NCBI GenBank assembly: GCA_001931875.2
Contig: MSJH02000839.1
Span: forward strand, 57,912-121,911
DNA from: Byssochlamys sp. IMV 00236
Lineage: Eukaryota > Ascomycota > Eurotiomycetes > Eurotiales > Thermoascaceae
Length of the DNA stretch: 64,000 bases
Direction: 5' to 3'
Below, in pieces: positions 1 through 11,241 of this stretch. The notes beneath the pieces were generated by a model. The model was not told the origin of the DNA, ran no database searches, and was given only the letters and a program-made list of their open reading frames with translations. The first letter of the stretch is position 1, and every line of letters begins with the position of its first letter. The position numbers and the translations under genes are program-made.

Positions 1-2229
1 ATCAAGGCAGGCATTTGCCGTTGGTTTCTGATGATATTCCAGGTATAATGATGATGGAATGAAGTTAATCTTCTATACAGCCTATGCTAGAATCTTGACA
101 CTTAATGTCCACAGTAATGTGTGCTACGGTATGCTATATCTGAAATCATATGGTCTTGGATGGACAGTAACGACTCGAAGGTGCTAACTGCAAGAGTCTG
201 CCAACCCAGCTGTTCTGGGACCAGGCTGACCAAAGCCACCCGTAACAGTCGTGGCTATGCAGGCTGTGTCACATCCCACACTTGCAGTAGCACGGAACAG
301 TGCGACAAGTATCCGTATGCCTCGACCAGCAACGCTGATCAGGTCAGTGCGGTTAGCCGCTATGTCCCTCGTGACCAGAACCATCATGAGTCTACTGAGG
401 GAACTCAGACTTGAGCGGGGTTAATTAACTGATAGTGAATTAGGCCAGGCTCAGGCCCTTCGTCAATTCTACAATTCCCAGAGCAGTTTCGACGATGTAG
501 AATTTGGTGGTTGAAACCCAGGCACCTAAACCGTGGGCTTTGTCAATGTTGGCGGTATTCGGTACTGCTTTGCCAGTGCCAGTGCCAGCTGCGCGAATGA
601 TGGCAATGAATAGACACGGGACACAATGAAGCTGTTCGCCCTTCTGATGAGGAAGCGTGATAGCAGAGTATCCAAGCGTTCGCCCATTCCGGGGTAGGGG
701 ACGCGCGGGCTATCAGCTCAGGATTCGTCGTAGATTGCACTGCCTCCGCATGCTCAGACGCGCGCTAAATCTGTTTAGAGCCTTGACCAATCCGCTCTAC
801 TGTAAGCCATGAAGAACTACTGCGTTAGTAACATGAAGATAAACATAGTTACGTTAGATTTGCAATATAGAAGAAATCCTATAGGGCGTTTTATACCCCG
901 GACGGAGCCAAGCCCAACTCTAATCCTCCTAGAAGCTTAACCGGTCAGTTGACTAGCTAATTGGTTGGTCGATTGTCAGCTACTTGAATAAGTCAGCTAG
1001 TTAGAGTTACGGTATTTTATTAGCATTTTATTATTATATATTTATATGTTGCTTCCGATTGCGCTAACTGATTACTAATTGGCTAAACGACTTGACTAAT
1101 GTAGATTCCGGACGGGCTAGGTATGCACCTGCCTAACACTGTTAGACTATCTACTCTACTCCGTATTTCGCGCACGTGGAACAAAGCCACCCTTGCTAAA
1201 ACGAAATGTAGATAATCCCTCTCATTCCTGAGCGATACATAGTAGTAGATATGCTATCACCAAGCAATATATAATTGGTGTGATTGCTCTAGATACATGA
1301 TAACGGACCAGTAGTACAAGGAAGGCCTGTATGACCCGATTGCTGCATTATTCTATGAGTGATTTTACTTGCCTCGGTGACTTCGGTCTCACAGAGAAAT
1401 CTGGCGTGTCAGTGCTAAATGCGCCTAAAAGCTTGACTGATCCACTCAAAGATACCGCTAGACCATATACGGAAGCTACCGGCTATGGCCGCACAAATCA
1501 GAGCGACTAGAGGAAGCTTGTCTGAAACCCTATGTGTGACAGGCCAACCAAGCTTTACGGCGATAATGCCGGTCCCACATACCGGTGGGTTCATTAATTA
1601 ATGAAATGAACATCGGCTGTCCCGAGACGATTATGGTATTCTCTGGGAGTCTGATAAGGCAAACTGGTGGTGCGACACACGCGAGTGCGTCCAGGTGTTA
1701 CGCAAGTGATCTTCGCGAGAAAGAAAGTACTAACTAACTAATTAAAGTCTGGGGATGTTGGAAAGCCACGCTGAAGCCTGGGTGAACCGGAATCAGAGAG
1801 TATCTTGCGTTCGATTTCCCACTGCCTATCTATGGTAATCATACCTGGCAGAGACGGATTATTGACGAACTAACTTATCGACGGGTCCTTCTGAGGGATT
1901 CTAGAGTCTAGAGTCGAGCAGAGCCCGTGGTCTTATCTGGGACTGATTGGTTGCCACCGTCAAAATGTCGAGATTTTACTCCGGATTCCGCCACTGGCTT
2001 CCACAGCCATGTGGAGAATTTTCACGTTGTATCGCGTGCCACTGTCACTGTATCGGTGCAGTCAGTGCGCCGCCTTTTTTCGGACACCGTCGGGCTTCTT
2101 GTTGAAAAGATATTACTATTTATCTATTCCTGCTGATCCCTCCAAGCGTCCACCACCTTGTGTCTCCCTCCCATTGTCAAGTTGACCCGTTGGTGTCAAC
2201 CCCTTTTCAATCCCTTATCTTCAGTCACA
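1..2229. other. Intergenic DNA, no supported gene
   Basis: No open frame here has a good start context, splice signals or a recognisable protein. The longest frames (for example 121-414 and 1927-2136) read as random sequence. Around 940-1100 there is a stretch rich in TTAG/CTAA words that might be an old repeat, but I cannot assign it. The last few hundred bases must hold the promoter and 5' leader of the transporter starting at 2230; a pyrimidine-rich leader is visible from about 2130. Confidence 0.6.
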
Positions 2230-4172
2230 ATGGCCCAACCCGCCAGCTTGATACTGGACGGAGGTGATCCGCGACTCCATGAAAAAGAGCGTGAGGTTTT
2301 GGATGCCGTAGACTATGGTGTCTCGACTAGCCAGGGCATCGCCATCAGTCCGCAGCATCGAAAACTGCATGACCCCGATGTAACATTCGAGGAATATTAC
2401 TACTATGCACAACTTACTCGAGCCGAAGAAGAGCAGCACGCTGCTTCCGAGGAGACTGTGAAAGACAAAGGGATTTTGGCCTTTTTCTTTCCCACAAAAA
2501 ATGATAGTGGTATTCAGAAGGTCTCCGACAATGCCGCGAGAGATGCCACGAAGATGAACACCAACAATGTGGCCACTCGCATGACCATCACTGATGAGGA
2601 GTGGACCAATGCATCGCGTGCGCTCCGGACAGCCTCTCGTGGCGCTGTTTTCTATCTCATCACTACCGATATTCTCGGCCCCTTTGGTCTTCCCTATGCG
2701 TTTGCAAGCATGGGATGGGGGTAAGGTTCATTCACCTTTAAAAACTAAGAACCCGCGCTTATTCGTCACAGTCCAGGTGTTGCCCTATTTACCGTCTTCG
2801 CCGGTCTGGCCGGTTACTCTGGTTATCTTCTCTGGGAATCTTTCCTCGGTCTGGACTCGTACCAGTTCCCCGTGCGCAGCTTCGGTGACATCGGTTTCCG
2901 CCTCTACGGGCCATGGATCCGATACCTCTTCAACATCCTGCAGAGCATCCAGCTGTTGCTAAACGTGGGTCTAATCGTCATCTCCAATGGTGAAGCGTTG
3001 TCCCAGGCTACGAAGTTCAGGTTGTGCTTTATCATCTGCTGTCTGATCTGGGCATTGATTGGCTTTGTACTGGGCCAGGTCCGTACCTTGCAGAAGTTTG
3101 GATGGCTTGCCAATGCCGCTGTGTGGATCAATATCATCTGCATGATCATTAGTATGGGTGGTGCTGCTCACTCCCCTCCCAACTACACTGCTGCTTCACA
3201 GTCCGCTGGTGCCAGTATTGACGGCGGCAGCTTGATCACCCCTCATAATGGTGTTTACCCTCCAGTCACCACCAGCGGAGGCCTCCCGAACGCCGGTGGC
3301 TTCACAGGGGCCGTTAGCGGCGCTATGCAGGCCGTGTTCTCCTATGGTGGTGCTATGGTGTTCCCTGAGTTTATGGCCGAGATGAAGCGACCCAAGGACT
3401 TCCTGACTGCCATGTGGGGAGCCCAGGCTTTCATCTACTTCGTCTACATGTTCTACGGTCTCTTCATGTACGGCTACCAGGGACAGTATGTCGTGAACCC
3501 AAGCTACCTTGGAATCAGCAAGTACAGCATCCAGACGGCCGGCAATGTTTTTGCCATGGTCAGTGCTGCTATCGCCGCTGCCCTATACGGCAACATTGGT
3601 ATCAAAGGTGAGTCATCTCTTTCTATTATTATTATCATTACTTCTAGCAACAGAAGACAAGACTCTAACCAAACTATCTAGTCATCTACAATAATATCTT
3701 TGTTGAACTTCTCAAAGCGCCACCCCTGACTACCACAGTCGGCAAACTGCTGTGGGCTGGTCTGATCCCAGTTTACTGGGGAATTGCCTTTGTCGTGGGA
3801 GCTGGTATCCCCAACTTCTCCGGCCTGACTTCCGTTGTCGCGGCATTTTGCATCCTCCAATTCACCTACACCTTCCCACCTGCGCTTGCCACCGCCTACT
3901 GGATCAAACGCGCCGCCCTCCGCGACGGCGAAGGCTTCAACCCCAGCACTGGGGAGACGATCCGTCAAGACTCCGGCATCAAGCGCATTTTCCGAGGTTT
4001 TGCGAACATGGAAACTAAGCAGTTGCTTATGAGCATCTTCAATATTCTCTACTTCCTTGGTGCATTGGCGCTAGCGGCTTTGGGAGCGTACTCTGCCATT
4101 GAGGTATTGATTGCGGCATTCGCGGATAGCAGTGCGACGTCATTTACCTGCAAGAGTCCTTTGAACGGATAG
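2230..4172 (+). CDS. Aa_trans-family neutral amino-acid permease (Mtr/AVT-like), two introns
   Basis: Membrane amino-acid transporter of the fungal Aa_trans (APC superfamily) group, probably a proton-coupled permease for neutral amino acids at the plasma or vacuolar membrane; the exact substrate is not readable. Exons are 2230-2720, 2772-3607 and 3682-4172. Both introns (51 and 74 bp) have GT..AG ends, the second with a CTAAC branch site, and splicing gives one 605-residue frame. The start at 2230 sits in a good context (cacaATGgcc); an upstream in-frame start has no support. The hydrophilic N-terminus (residues 1 to about 135) carries the group's hallmark HDPDVTFEEYYYYAQLTRAE. The helix bundle begins near residue 139 with ILGPFGLPYAFASMGWGPG across exon junction 1, and about ten further hydrophobic segments run to the end. 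The 51-bp and 74-bp introns and even codon use suggest an intact gene. It has no operon-like partner. Confidence 0.93.
2721..2771 (+). other. Intron 1 of the amino-acid permease
   Basis: It starts GTAAGG and ends ACAG. Without removal the frame stops immediately (GGG TAA). With removal the conserved GWGPG of helix 1 is restored across the junction. This placement is preferred over an acceptor 5 bp downstream, which would break the frame. Confidence 0.9.
3608..3681 (+). other. Intron 2 of the amino-acid permease
   Basis: GTGAGT donor, CTAAC branch site at about 3664 and TAG acceptor. Removal joins residues ..NIGIK to VIYNNIFVEL in one frame, as in homologous permeases. Confidence 0.92.
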
Positions 4173-4590
4173 GCTTCTTTTCTGTTCCTAGGCTCAACGG
4201 CAATCTCCCTTTCACATTTACAATGACATTATGTACAGTAAAAATCTCATAGTAATGAGGCCTTTTTTGTATTACCAAATATTCATGCAAACTTTTCATC
4301 GAATTTATGAACTGAACCGACCCGATCTCACAAGAATAATCTGATTCGATTATTCGGTTAAGATAATGAGTATATACGTTCGACATGATTCTCATCTAAT
4401 AATCCTAGTACAGGCTTTGCCGTTGAAACTAAGTGCTTACTTTGCTTGACGTGAGATGATGACAACCCCACGTGGTTTTGAAAGGGGAACGGCCCGTTAA
4501 TTGGGCATCCGTTATTTAGTTACTGGCGAAGGGTCGGATTACGAGATATATCTGACGGTTGGATAGTTACGTAGACCAATTAGCAGTATT
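4173..4590. other. 3' flank of the permease, nothing assigned
   Basis: This stretch should contain the permease 3' untranslated region and polyadenylation site and, on the other strand, the end of the doubtful gene at 4591. I see no structured element. Confidence 0.5.
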
Positions 4591-4968
4591 TTAGTCAGAC
4601 ACATTTATTTTGGTCTGACCGGCACAGTATCTCGACTTAGACAACAATTCATTCCAGGCTAAGGCCTCTCTCGAAGTCTTCCTCTGACTTACCTGTACTG
4701 AAAAGTAGGGTACAGAAAAGCAGGAATAGTGCCCATGATTGATTTTTACAAGCTCATCTCGCTTCATATCATCGCGAACCACTGAATACCTGTATATTTC
4801 GTCTCCTAAATCCTGCCGTGCGTTGTTTGATCTTCTTCCAGGGAAGAATCCATCAGGGATCGTTGTTGGGGCCTTATAAAGGGGGTATTCGAAGACAACA
4901 TCACGGCCCTTCCCAGCACGTTTCTTCCCACCACCCTCAAAGACAGCAAGAATCCAATATTCATCCAT
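4591..4968 (-). CDS. Small hypothetical protein, possible 3n intron
   Basis: I do not recognise this protein. The minus-strand frame from ATG at 4968 gives 125 residues beginning MDEYWILAVFEGGGKKR, moderately charged, with no signal peptide or membrane segment. A strong donor (CAG/GTAAGT, g at 4692) and an acceptor ending at 4615 delimit a 78-bp, in-frame intron. Spliced and unspliced forms would share the same final seven codons and stop, giving 99 or 125 residues. A further extension upstream to 4995 would need a non-ATG start. It could be a real orphan gene, an exon of a longer decayed gene, or chance. It lies between the permease and the small gene at 5817 with no obvious link to either. 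Confidence 0.35.
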   Translation of the reverse strand: MDEYWILAVFEGGGKKRAGKGRDVVFEYPLYKAPTTIPDGFFPGRRSNNARQDLGDEIYRYSVVRDDMKRDELVKINHGHYSCFSVPYFSVQVSQRKTSREALAWNELLSKSRYCAGQTKINVSD

Positions 4969-5816
4969 TTTAGTCAGGGTGATGGTTGCTCTCAAGGTTT
5001 GCTGTTAACGGTGGAGTAAATATTATTGCCATTAAGCTTATCCTTGCGGATCGAATGGAATTAGCCCAGTAGCTGTAAAACCGTTGCAAATACTGGTAGG
5101 GAGATGCATATAAAGTACAATGAAGCTCTATTTATTGATATGATGGATGTCATTTCGAATAAGATATTGTACTGTACATATCTTTCGACCCTAGGGCGCC
5201 TGTAGGCGGGGCGGGGTTGACCCTCACCTTCCGCATTGCGTTTAGAGGAATACAATCCAACCAGGTCCTACTTCTAACTGATGAAAGAAGGCACTAACTA
5301 AATACTACGGCCATGGTGCGATCAGAGCCAAGAATGGTCAGATAATAGCGGGGCTACAAATTCGGATAGAAGGAAAAAAAAGAAGAGAGATGGTTTAAGT
5401 TTTCATCATGTCTTTCTTCGTTATAATAGTTATGTCTAATCTCGTGGTCGGGATTTGAATCCCTCTGTCTTTATAGGTTCGTAGTGACCATTCTGCTCGA
5501 CTCTCGCTGAAAAATGCAACCAAGGGAAAAGGAGCACGTTATCGCTGAGATGCTATCCAATCATAAACTTCCAAAAGTCCCAATTGCGCCGATGGAGATT
5601 CCATCACCATGCTAACTCCTTGCTTAAACGCTCATAATAGTTGACCCGCCATGCAATGCAGATGGTGGTACTCATAGGAAAAGAAAAGAAAAGATACCAG
5701 CCGAGTGTGCTGGGTGCCGACATTAGGTGTTCGGATCAAGAATGGTAATGAATAGTCCAATCAGATGTCGTAATGAAGAAAGTGCTCGCTTTCTTTTGGT
5801 TTCTTTTTTTTGCTGT
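4969..5816. other. Intergenic DNA with a tRNA-like fragment, otherwise nothing
   Basis: At 5440-5520 the minus strand contains a T-arm-like string (GGGATTCAAATCCC) preceded by D-arm-like bases. The acceptor and anticodon stems do not pair, so at most this is a dead tRNA fragment. Purine runs occur near 5370-5390 and 5680-5695. I see no gene. Confidence 0.45.
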
Positions 5817-6230
5817 TTAATAAGGACTCAACAGGCCCTGGATGCGATGGGTACTGCGGCTGGAAGTACTTCGTAGGCTGGCCGTGCTCCCAGCGCCCCG
5901 GAGAGTCTTGCGCATCTTTGATATGGCTCGCATGCGGTTCCGGCTTTGTCTTGAGGCGGAAGAGTTGATTGAATGTTGCGAGGAAAGCGAAGCAGTCGGG
6001 CTGGCAGGTTCTGCTGAAGTGTAGCCAACCACTCTTGCCCAGTATGAATGGGCTGCTGCCTCGGGGTGCTCCTCCATATACCACTCCGGAATGACTTCAT
6101 GGAGCTGGGATGGTCGCAGAGATTCGACATGTGGATAGAGTGCCGAAAGAGGATGCAGGCTCGGGGATGCCGGTATGCCTTGTCTGCGGCTGGCCGAGCG
6201 ATAGGGCTCGTAGTTGGTCTTGTAGCTCAT
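5817..6230 (-). CDS. Small Ser/Arg-rich protein of unknown function
   Basis: I do not recognise the family. From ATG at 6230 (context cacaATGag) the frame gives 137 residues, starting MSYKTNYEPYRSASRR and ending at a TAA at 5817-5819. The frame is open further upstream, but that extension has poor composition, so the inner ATG is preferred. The middle part (about residues 38-68: LRPSQLHEVIPEWYMEEHPE, then SYWARVVGYTSAEP) looks folded. The C-terminal third is a low-complexity Ser/Arg/Thr-rich tail (SRQSRNRMRAISKMRKTLRG and onward), basic and likely disordered. There is no signal peptide or membrane helix. It resembles the short conserved hypothetical proteins common in Aspergillus-type genomes, possibly nuclear or cytoskeletal by composition only. 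Confidence 0.6.
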   Translation of the reverse strand: MSYKTNYEPYRSASRRQGIPASPSLHPLSALYPHVESLRPSQLHEVIPEWYMEEHPEAAAHSYWARVVGYTSAEPASPTASLSSQHSINSSASRQSRNRMRAISKMRKTLRGAGSTASLRSTSSRSTHRIQGLLSPY

Positions 6231-8053
6231 TGTGGCTGGTGTCGATCTCAGATGGTAGAGGACGTCTGTTGTATGGTCGAATAGAAGTATATGAGGCTTG
6301 AGCAATCTAACTTCTTCGGTGTAGTGAAGAGAGGAGTCTTGTTGGTTGAGGATGTGAGGCCTAATGATAACTACGACGCGAGGGGGAGAAAGTATGTATT
6401 TATGCTCGATGGTGACAGACATCCAAGATGAGGGGAAGCGGTGATAGCGGGGTCTGACATGAAGCTGACAGCCTTCAGCCCCATCCTGATAGAGCACGAT
6501 TTGGAATTTTTGATCTGGCTAAGTTCGTGGCAGTTCGTGGACCGTGGACTGGCTGATGGCCAAGCTACAAGCTGGCGAACGCTAGTAGGAAGATCTCAAA
6601 GTATCTCAGTCGCTAGAGGCTCACCAGACCGGAAATAGATTAGCTGTTCGAAAGATCCTCGAGAGTCGAAACACGCAAAGAAACATGTTTCCCTCGTAGG
6701 GCTCCATCTCAGTTCCACACGATGCGTGGTCTCGTGGCAGAAGTGCCATTATGAGAATATCATGATTAGTTTACCATTTCCGAGTCATATCTCATTCTTC
6801 TCTCTCGCAATCTAAGTCTGTTCTGCACAGCTTGTAGGAGTCTGCTTCGGGTCCTGCGGAACCCACAAGCTTCAAGATCTCAAATCACTCCTGTTAGCGT
6901 GAGCTTACCATTGCGCTAGTCCTCTGATCGCCGTTCTTTTCGACATCGCTGCAGCAAGTTGAGTTGGCTTAGCCAGGCACCAGATTCTCTCGTCTCGAGC
7001 GGGGCGTGGCCTTTCTTTTGCGGGACTGATTGCATATCTCCTAATTCATAATTATGAGAAGCTTCTGTGGAATCAAATCCTCAACTGTTGAACAGCACCG
7101 GACCCAAGCTATCTATCTAGTGGGATCGCACGCGAGACGAGAAAGGAGCACGTCTGTGATCTGCAATTCGTACGTCCCGTGCTACTGGATCTCTGGTAGA
7201 TAACCCAACGCTGTCCTCAGATCGCAGCGTCAGTGCGATCCGGGATCAATAATGCCAGGAAAATTTGTCACAAGGCTGACTTGCGACTGGATCATATGTG
7301 GCTTGTTATCCTATTCTATGGTCCCCGAGTCAGTCGTGGTTGTCTGAGCAGACGCAGTGCATCCCCGTTGGTCGTGACGTACCCAAGCAGAAATACCTAT
7401 TGGCTACAGCCACGGAATCCCACGGTATCGCTGACTCCCTGTAGCTTACATGGAGATCATGGAGATACGAGCCACAGGTGCTCTGGGGATCGGCTGAGAG
7501 ATGGTAAGGTTAGCCTTTGACAAATTGCTGCGACAAGACAAGCCAAGAAGGAGAATCGCGGATAGGGAAAGCGTTCGATCTTCGACGACTTTTGAACGAA
7601 GCGGTGAGAAGCTTGTTTGTTTACTAGATACTAACAGACAGGCATTGTGCATACAGTACATAAAGTAACCAGACACCATGTAACAGGGTATTTTGATGGA
7701 CTTCGAACTGAACCAAACATAAGCAATTATCAGTCAGTTTCTACTACGGATTGCAATAATCAATTGAATTACCTCTTTCAATCTTTCGATTAGATTTTGC
7801 GACCGAGATGCGTCATTGCCAAGACCCTAAGCGAGTCAATCTACAAAAGCACGAGGTTCCTTCCTGTTCCTGAAAGGTGCTGCCTGGACGCCAACAACAA
7901 TCATCCTGTGTTTATCTGTCCGGACTTTACTTTCACTGTCAAGAAGCATGTTTTGAACCCCTGAAATCGTACATTAGGAATTGTGTCGTTTCGATCATCA
8001 ATTGCTCGTACAGAGACCAGGAGAGGACGAGTAACAACCAAACTGAATGAACA
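6231..8053. other. 1.8-kb intergenic region, no supported gene
   Basis: Several short frames exist (7233-7520 +, 7446-7679 -) but none has plausible protein composition or splice support. The right end should hold the promoter of the gene at 8054. I see no repeat or RNA gene. Confidence 0.5.
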
Positions 8054-9521
8054 ATGACAACCCTAGAAAAGCTACGACCAGTCGGTGAGTATCGAGATGG
8101 AACTAACAGGTACCCAGAGGCCACCATCAATATATCTGACACACATTATAGGTCCATTGGAGCGATATTCCACGGCCCGCCATCATCTTGGCTTCTACAA
8201 CAACGTCGCCCTCACAGCGAGGCATCTCGTGCCTTACGATGATGAGTCGTCGCTGAAGGATCGGATCTATGGAGCGTGTGCTACTGTGATAAATGACTAT
8301 CCCATGCTATCGGCTGTCCCGGTTGACGAGGGCAGCAGAGAGCCGTACTTTGCACGGCTACCCAAGATCACTCTCGACCGAACGGTGTCTTTCTATTCGC
8401 GCAAGATTCATCTTACTAACGATGACGACGAGGATGCGGAATTAGATAGCCTGCTGGAGACCCAGCACAATACGTCTTTCAAGACCGATCCCGGATCTGA
8501 GATGTCCACTGCTTGGCGCCTAGTGGTTATACTGGATTCCGAGGATCGATCGGCTTTTGACGTCGCATTCATCTTTCACCATGCACTTGGGGACGGCATG
8601 TCGGGTCTTATCTTCCACAGAGCGTTTTCTGAGGCCCTGGTATCATTTAACGGGACCCCACCAACGGAAGTTATTTCCCCCAGCCGAGAGATTTCGCCAG
8701 CATTGGAGTCCGCGCTTTACATCACCATATCACCGCTATATCTCTTGAAAGAGGTCTTTTGGTCCAGCATTGGCTGGCAGGAGCGAGGTCTCTGGGTTGC
8801 AAATCCGACCGGAACTACCCCAAAGTCGCGCTACCGATCAATGCGGTTCTCGAAAGATACAACCGCACGGCTCTTATCGATCTGCAGGGAAAATGAGACA
8901 ACGGTGTCTGCTTTGCTCCAGGTGCAAATTGCAAGAACTTTGTTCAGTATACTTCCATCTACATATGGCAAACTGCTTTGCAATGGAGCAGCTACCGCCC
9001 GACGCTGGATGGATGTGAATGCTGTCGACGACAATACTATAGGTTGCTATGTTGCGGCCTACTCTGACACCTATATTCGCAATGCTCTTCAGACCGATGA
9101 CTTCCCGTGGCACATAGCCCGTCAATCCAGAGAGAACATACTGAAGTTAATCGACACAAAAGGGAAGGATAACCCCATTGGCCTGCTTCGGTTTATACCA
9201 GACGTCAATAAGATGCTTCTTTCAAAGATCGGCAAACCTCGGACAAACAGCTTCTCCGTCTCCAATGTCGGTCTATTTAATCCCAAAAAGTCGGCGGAAC
9301 CTGCGGCAACAACTAGCAATGCTGGACCACGAGTGGGAAAGATGCTGTTCAGCCAGTCCGGCAATCATTTCGGAACTCCGTTCGAAGCCTGCGTGGTGAC
9401 AGGAGGAGATGGCTGTCTGACGATAGGATTTGCCTGGGCTGACGCAGCCTTTAGCGAAGAACTCCTCCTTCAACTCATGCACGGTGTCAAAGATGGTCTG
9501 GAGGGTTTGGTGTCGCCTTAA
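8054..9521 (+). CDS. Alcohol O-acetyltransferase-like / condensation-fold acyltransferase, one intron
   Basis: Probable acyl-CoA-dependent acyltransferase of the BAHD/condensation-domain fold, closest in look to fungal alcohol acetyltransferases (AATase family), which make acetate esters from alcohols. The exact alcohol is unknown. Exon 1 is 8054-8084 and exon 2 is 8152-9521; the 67-bp intron has a GTGAGT donor, a CTGAC branch-like site and a TAG acceptor. The 466-residue product starts MTTLEKLRPVGPLERYSTAR, a start typical of this family that is recovered only by splicing; a longer unspliced frame from 8085 would replace it with unrelated residues. The catalytic HHxxxDG motif is intact as HHALGDG at residues 153-159, just after the WRLVVILD strand. 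The C-terminal part (EACVVTGGDGCLTIGF) matches the second half of the fold. No signal peptide is visible. No biosynthetic partner genes are adjacent. Confidence 0.88.
8085..8151 (+). other. Intron of the acetyltransferase-like gene
   Basis: GTGAGT donor and ATAG acceptor, phase 1 on both sides. Splicing joins MTTLEKLRPVG to PLERYSTARHH. Confidence 0.88.
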
Positions 9522-10013
9522 ACACGTGTACGGATGATGGGGCGGCCCTTCTTCCACATCCCAGAGTGCCGTTAGCTCTGTGCTCATTGCCTAGTCAAGG
9601 CACGTGGTTTTCATATGACCGCTATTAATACTAATATTAATACTAATATCCATACGGGGCTCCCCGAGAACAGGGAATAATAATAATGTTAATGACAAGA
9701 ATCACTATACTTTCTGTTGGACTTGTCCATCATCTTTCCCTATTCGACCAGGGGTAACATGCCAAGCCACGCTGAGTAAGTAGTGTGCTCTGAACATCCT
9801 TTAAATAAACCCGGAGACGCGATTAGCATCATAAACAGTCCCTGCTGTCTTAGCATAAGGACAGTATTGCGGGTTAATTGTAGACATGATTCTCATTCCG
9901 GCGGCTTAACAGTACACGGCCCAAGCTCGTCACGCGGTTGATGTTTTCCTGTTGTCCAGTCATCATATCACGTTTGCAGCTACAGCCTTGAATTATCTTA
10001 CTTACTGAATATC
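9522..10013. other. Intergenic DNA with a short direct repeat
   Basis: It contains two tandem copies of a 12-bp A/T word (ATTAATACTAAT) at about 9624-9649 and nothing else notable. It should include the 3' end of the acetyltransferase transcript and any remaining promoter of the RCC1-like sequence. Confidence 0.5.
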
Positions 10014-10719
10014 ATGCCTCCGAAGTCTGCAAAGTCGCAAAAGCGACGGGCTCAGTTCCCGGAGCCTCCGCCCAGACGCGTCAAGTCGATGGCAAGGAGA
10101 CCTAGAAACCAGGCTCTTGGACCAATCATTGAAAATAAAGCGCCAACCACGAGACTCGACGTATATGTGTTTGGAGAAGGCAGCGCAGGAGAGCTCGGGC
10201 TGGGACCTAAAAAGTCAGTCGACGTCAAGAGGCCGCGGCTAAACCCTCTCCTGGATGCAGAGAAAGTCGGGGTTATTCAACTTTCTGCGGGTGGAATGCA
10301 TGTTGCTGCTTTGACATTCGACGGCAAAGTGCTGACCTGGGGCGTTAATGATAACTACGCCCTAGGTCGCGATACCCCCTGGGAAGGAGGATTGAAGGAT
10401 ATGGACGCGGCAGAAGACGATTCCAGTTCGGGCACGAGTAGTGATATTGAACTAAATTCGCACGAATCTACTCCAACTGCTATTCCTGGAAACAGCTTTC
10501 CGCCTGGTACGGAAATCGTGAGCGTTACAGCAGGTAATAGTGCCACATTTGCCTTGACGCAAGATGGGTGGGTTTACGCCCTAACTTGGACGAAGTTACC
10601 GTTCCGACCTTGATTGTAATCATAATACTGCTGTTCGGGATAAGAAACTCACCTGGGCAGGATCGGGTGGTCAATATTCTATACTTGCGGGACCACATCA
10701 ACTTAAGTCAAAAGAATAG
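10014..10719 (+). pseudogene. RCC1/Pim1 (Ran guanine-nucleotide exchange factor) copy with internal deletion
   Basis: RCC1 is the nuclear, chromatin-bound exchange factor for Ran; intact fungal forms have seven beta-propeller blades and roughly 500-550 residues (family knowledge). Here the N-terminus is normal from ATG at 10014: a basic nuclear tail (residues about 1-45), then the first blades with LDVYVFGEGSAGELGLGP, LSAGGMHVAALTFDGKVLTW and VTAGNSATFALTQDG. After residue about 188 the propeller breaks off and the frame stops at 10613. The authentic C-terminus is still visible in other frames just downstream: EVTVPTLI at about 10592-10615, then, after a shift, TAVRDKKLTWAGSGGQYSIL and a final stop at 10717-10719. 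So the middle (about five blades, near 0.9-1 kb) is deleted and there is at least one further small indel. Because RCC1 is essential, a complete copy must exist elsewhere, or this locus is misassembled. Confidence 0.85.
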
Positions 10720-11241
10720 TGTAGGCCATTTCTCATATTGAAGTCCACCCCTGCATTGCATACGGCTTCCTCTGCTATCCAAGCCCTTATCACATAGATG
10801 TACGTACGGAGAATGTCGACGCGACGGTTCAAGTCTTATTTTCCGTCTATCCTTAAGTAACTTACTATTTACCGCAGTGGAAGGAGAAAAGACACCGGTA
10901 TCAAGCGTCAGTGCCCGCGTCAATGTCGCCCAAATACAGACCGCGCCTGAGACCGTTTCGACCAAATAGCACCGTAACCTTTAGTTTCCATAAAGGGCAA
11001 GTGGTATAGGAAGTAGACCCAAATATTCCACTCCTGTTGGGCAAGCAAGGAACCAGTCCAGGTGCAATTCCATGTACCCTAGTTACTGATTGATTCCTAC
11101 CATGCTATGCATGCATAATTTAGAAAGTAGAAACAGTTACTGACTTCCTCTTGGTCCTTGAATGATATGCGGATTTTTGTAGCTTCTTAATTGGTTTACT
11201 ATTCCGCTTGGTTCCTCGGTGGCCAATCCGGAGCAGGGTAG
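10720..11241. other. Intergenic DNA between two convergent ends, nothing assigned
   Basis: The RCC1-like relic and the glycosyltransferase converge on this stretch. Only shadow frames occur. No hairpin or repeat stands out. Confidence 0.5.

Noticed and set aside
121..414. Open frame of 97 codons near the left end, and its antisense shadow
   Set aside because: No ATG in good context, atypical composition, no splice signals and no recognisable domain.
5440..5520. tRNA gene on the minus strand (T-arm-like GGGATTCAAATCCC with D-arm-like bases)
   Set aside because: The T loop would have one base too many, and the acceptor and anticodon stems do not pair, so it is at best a dead fragment.
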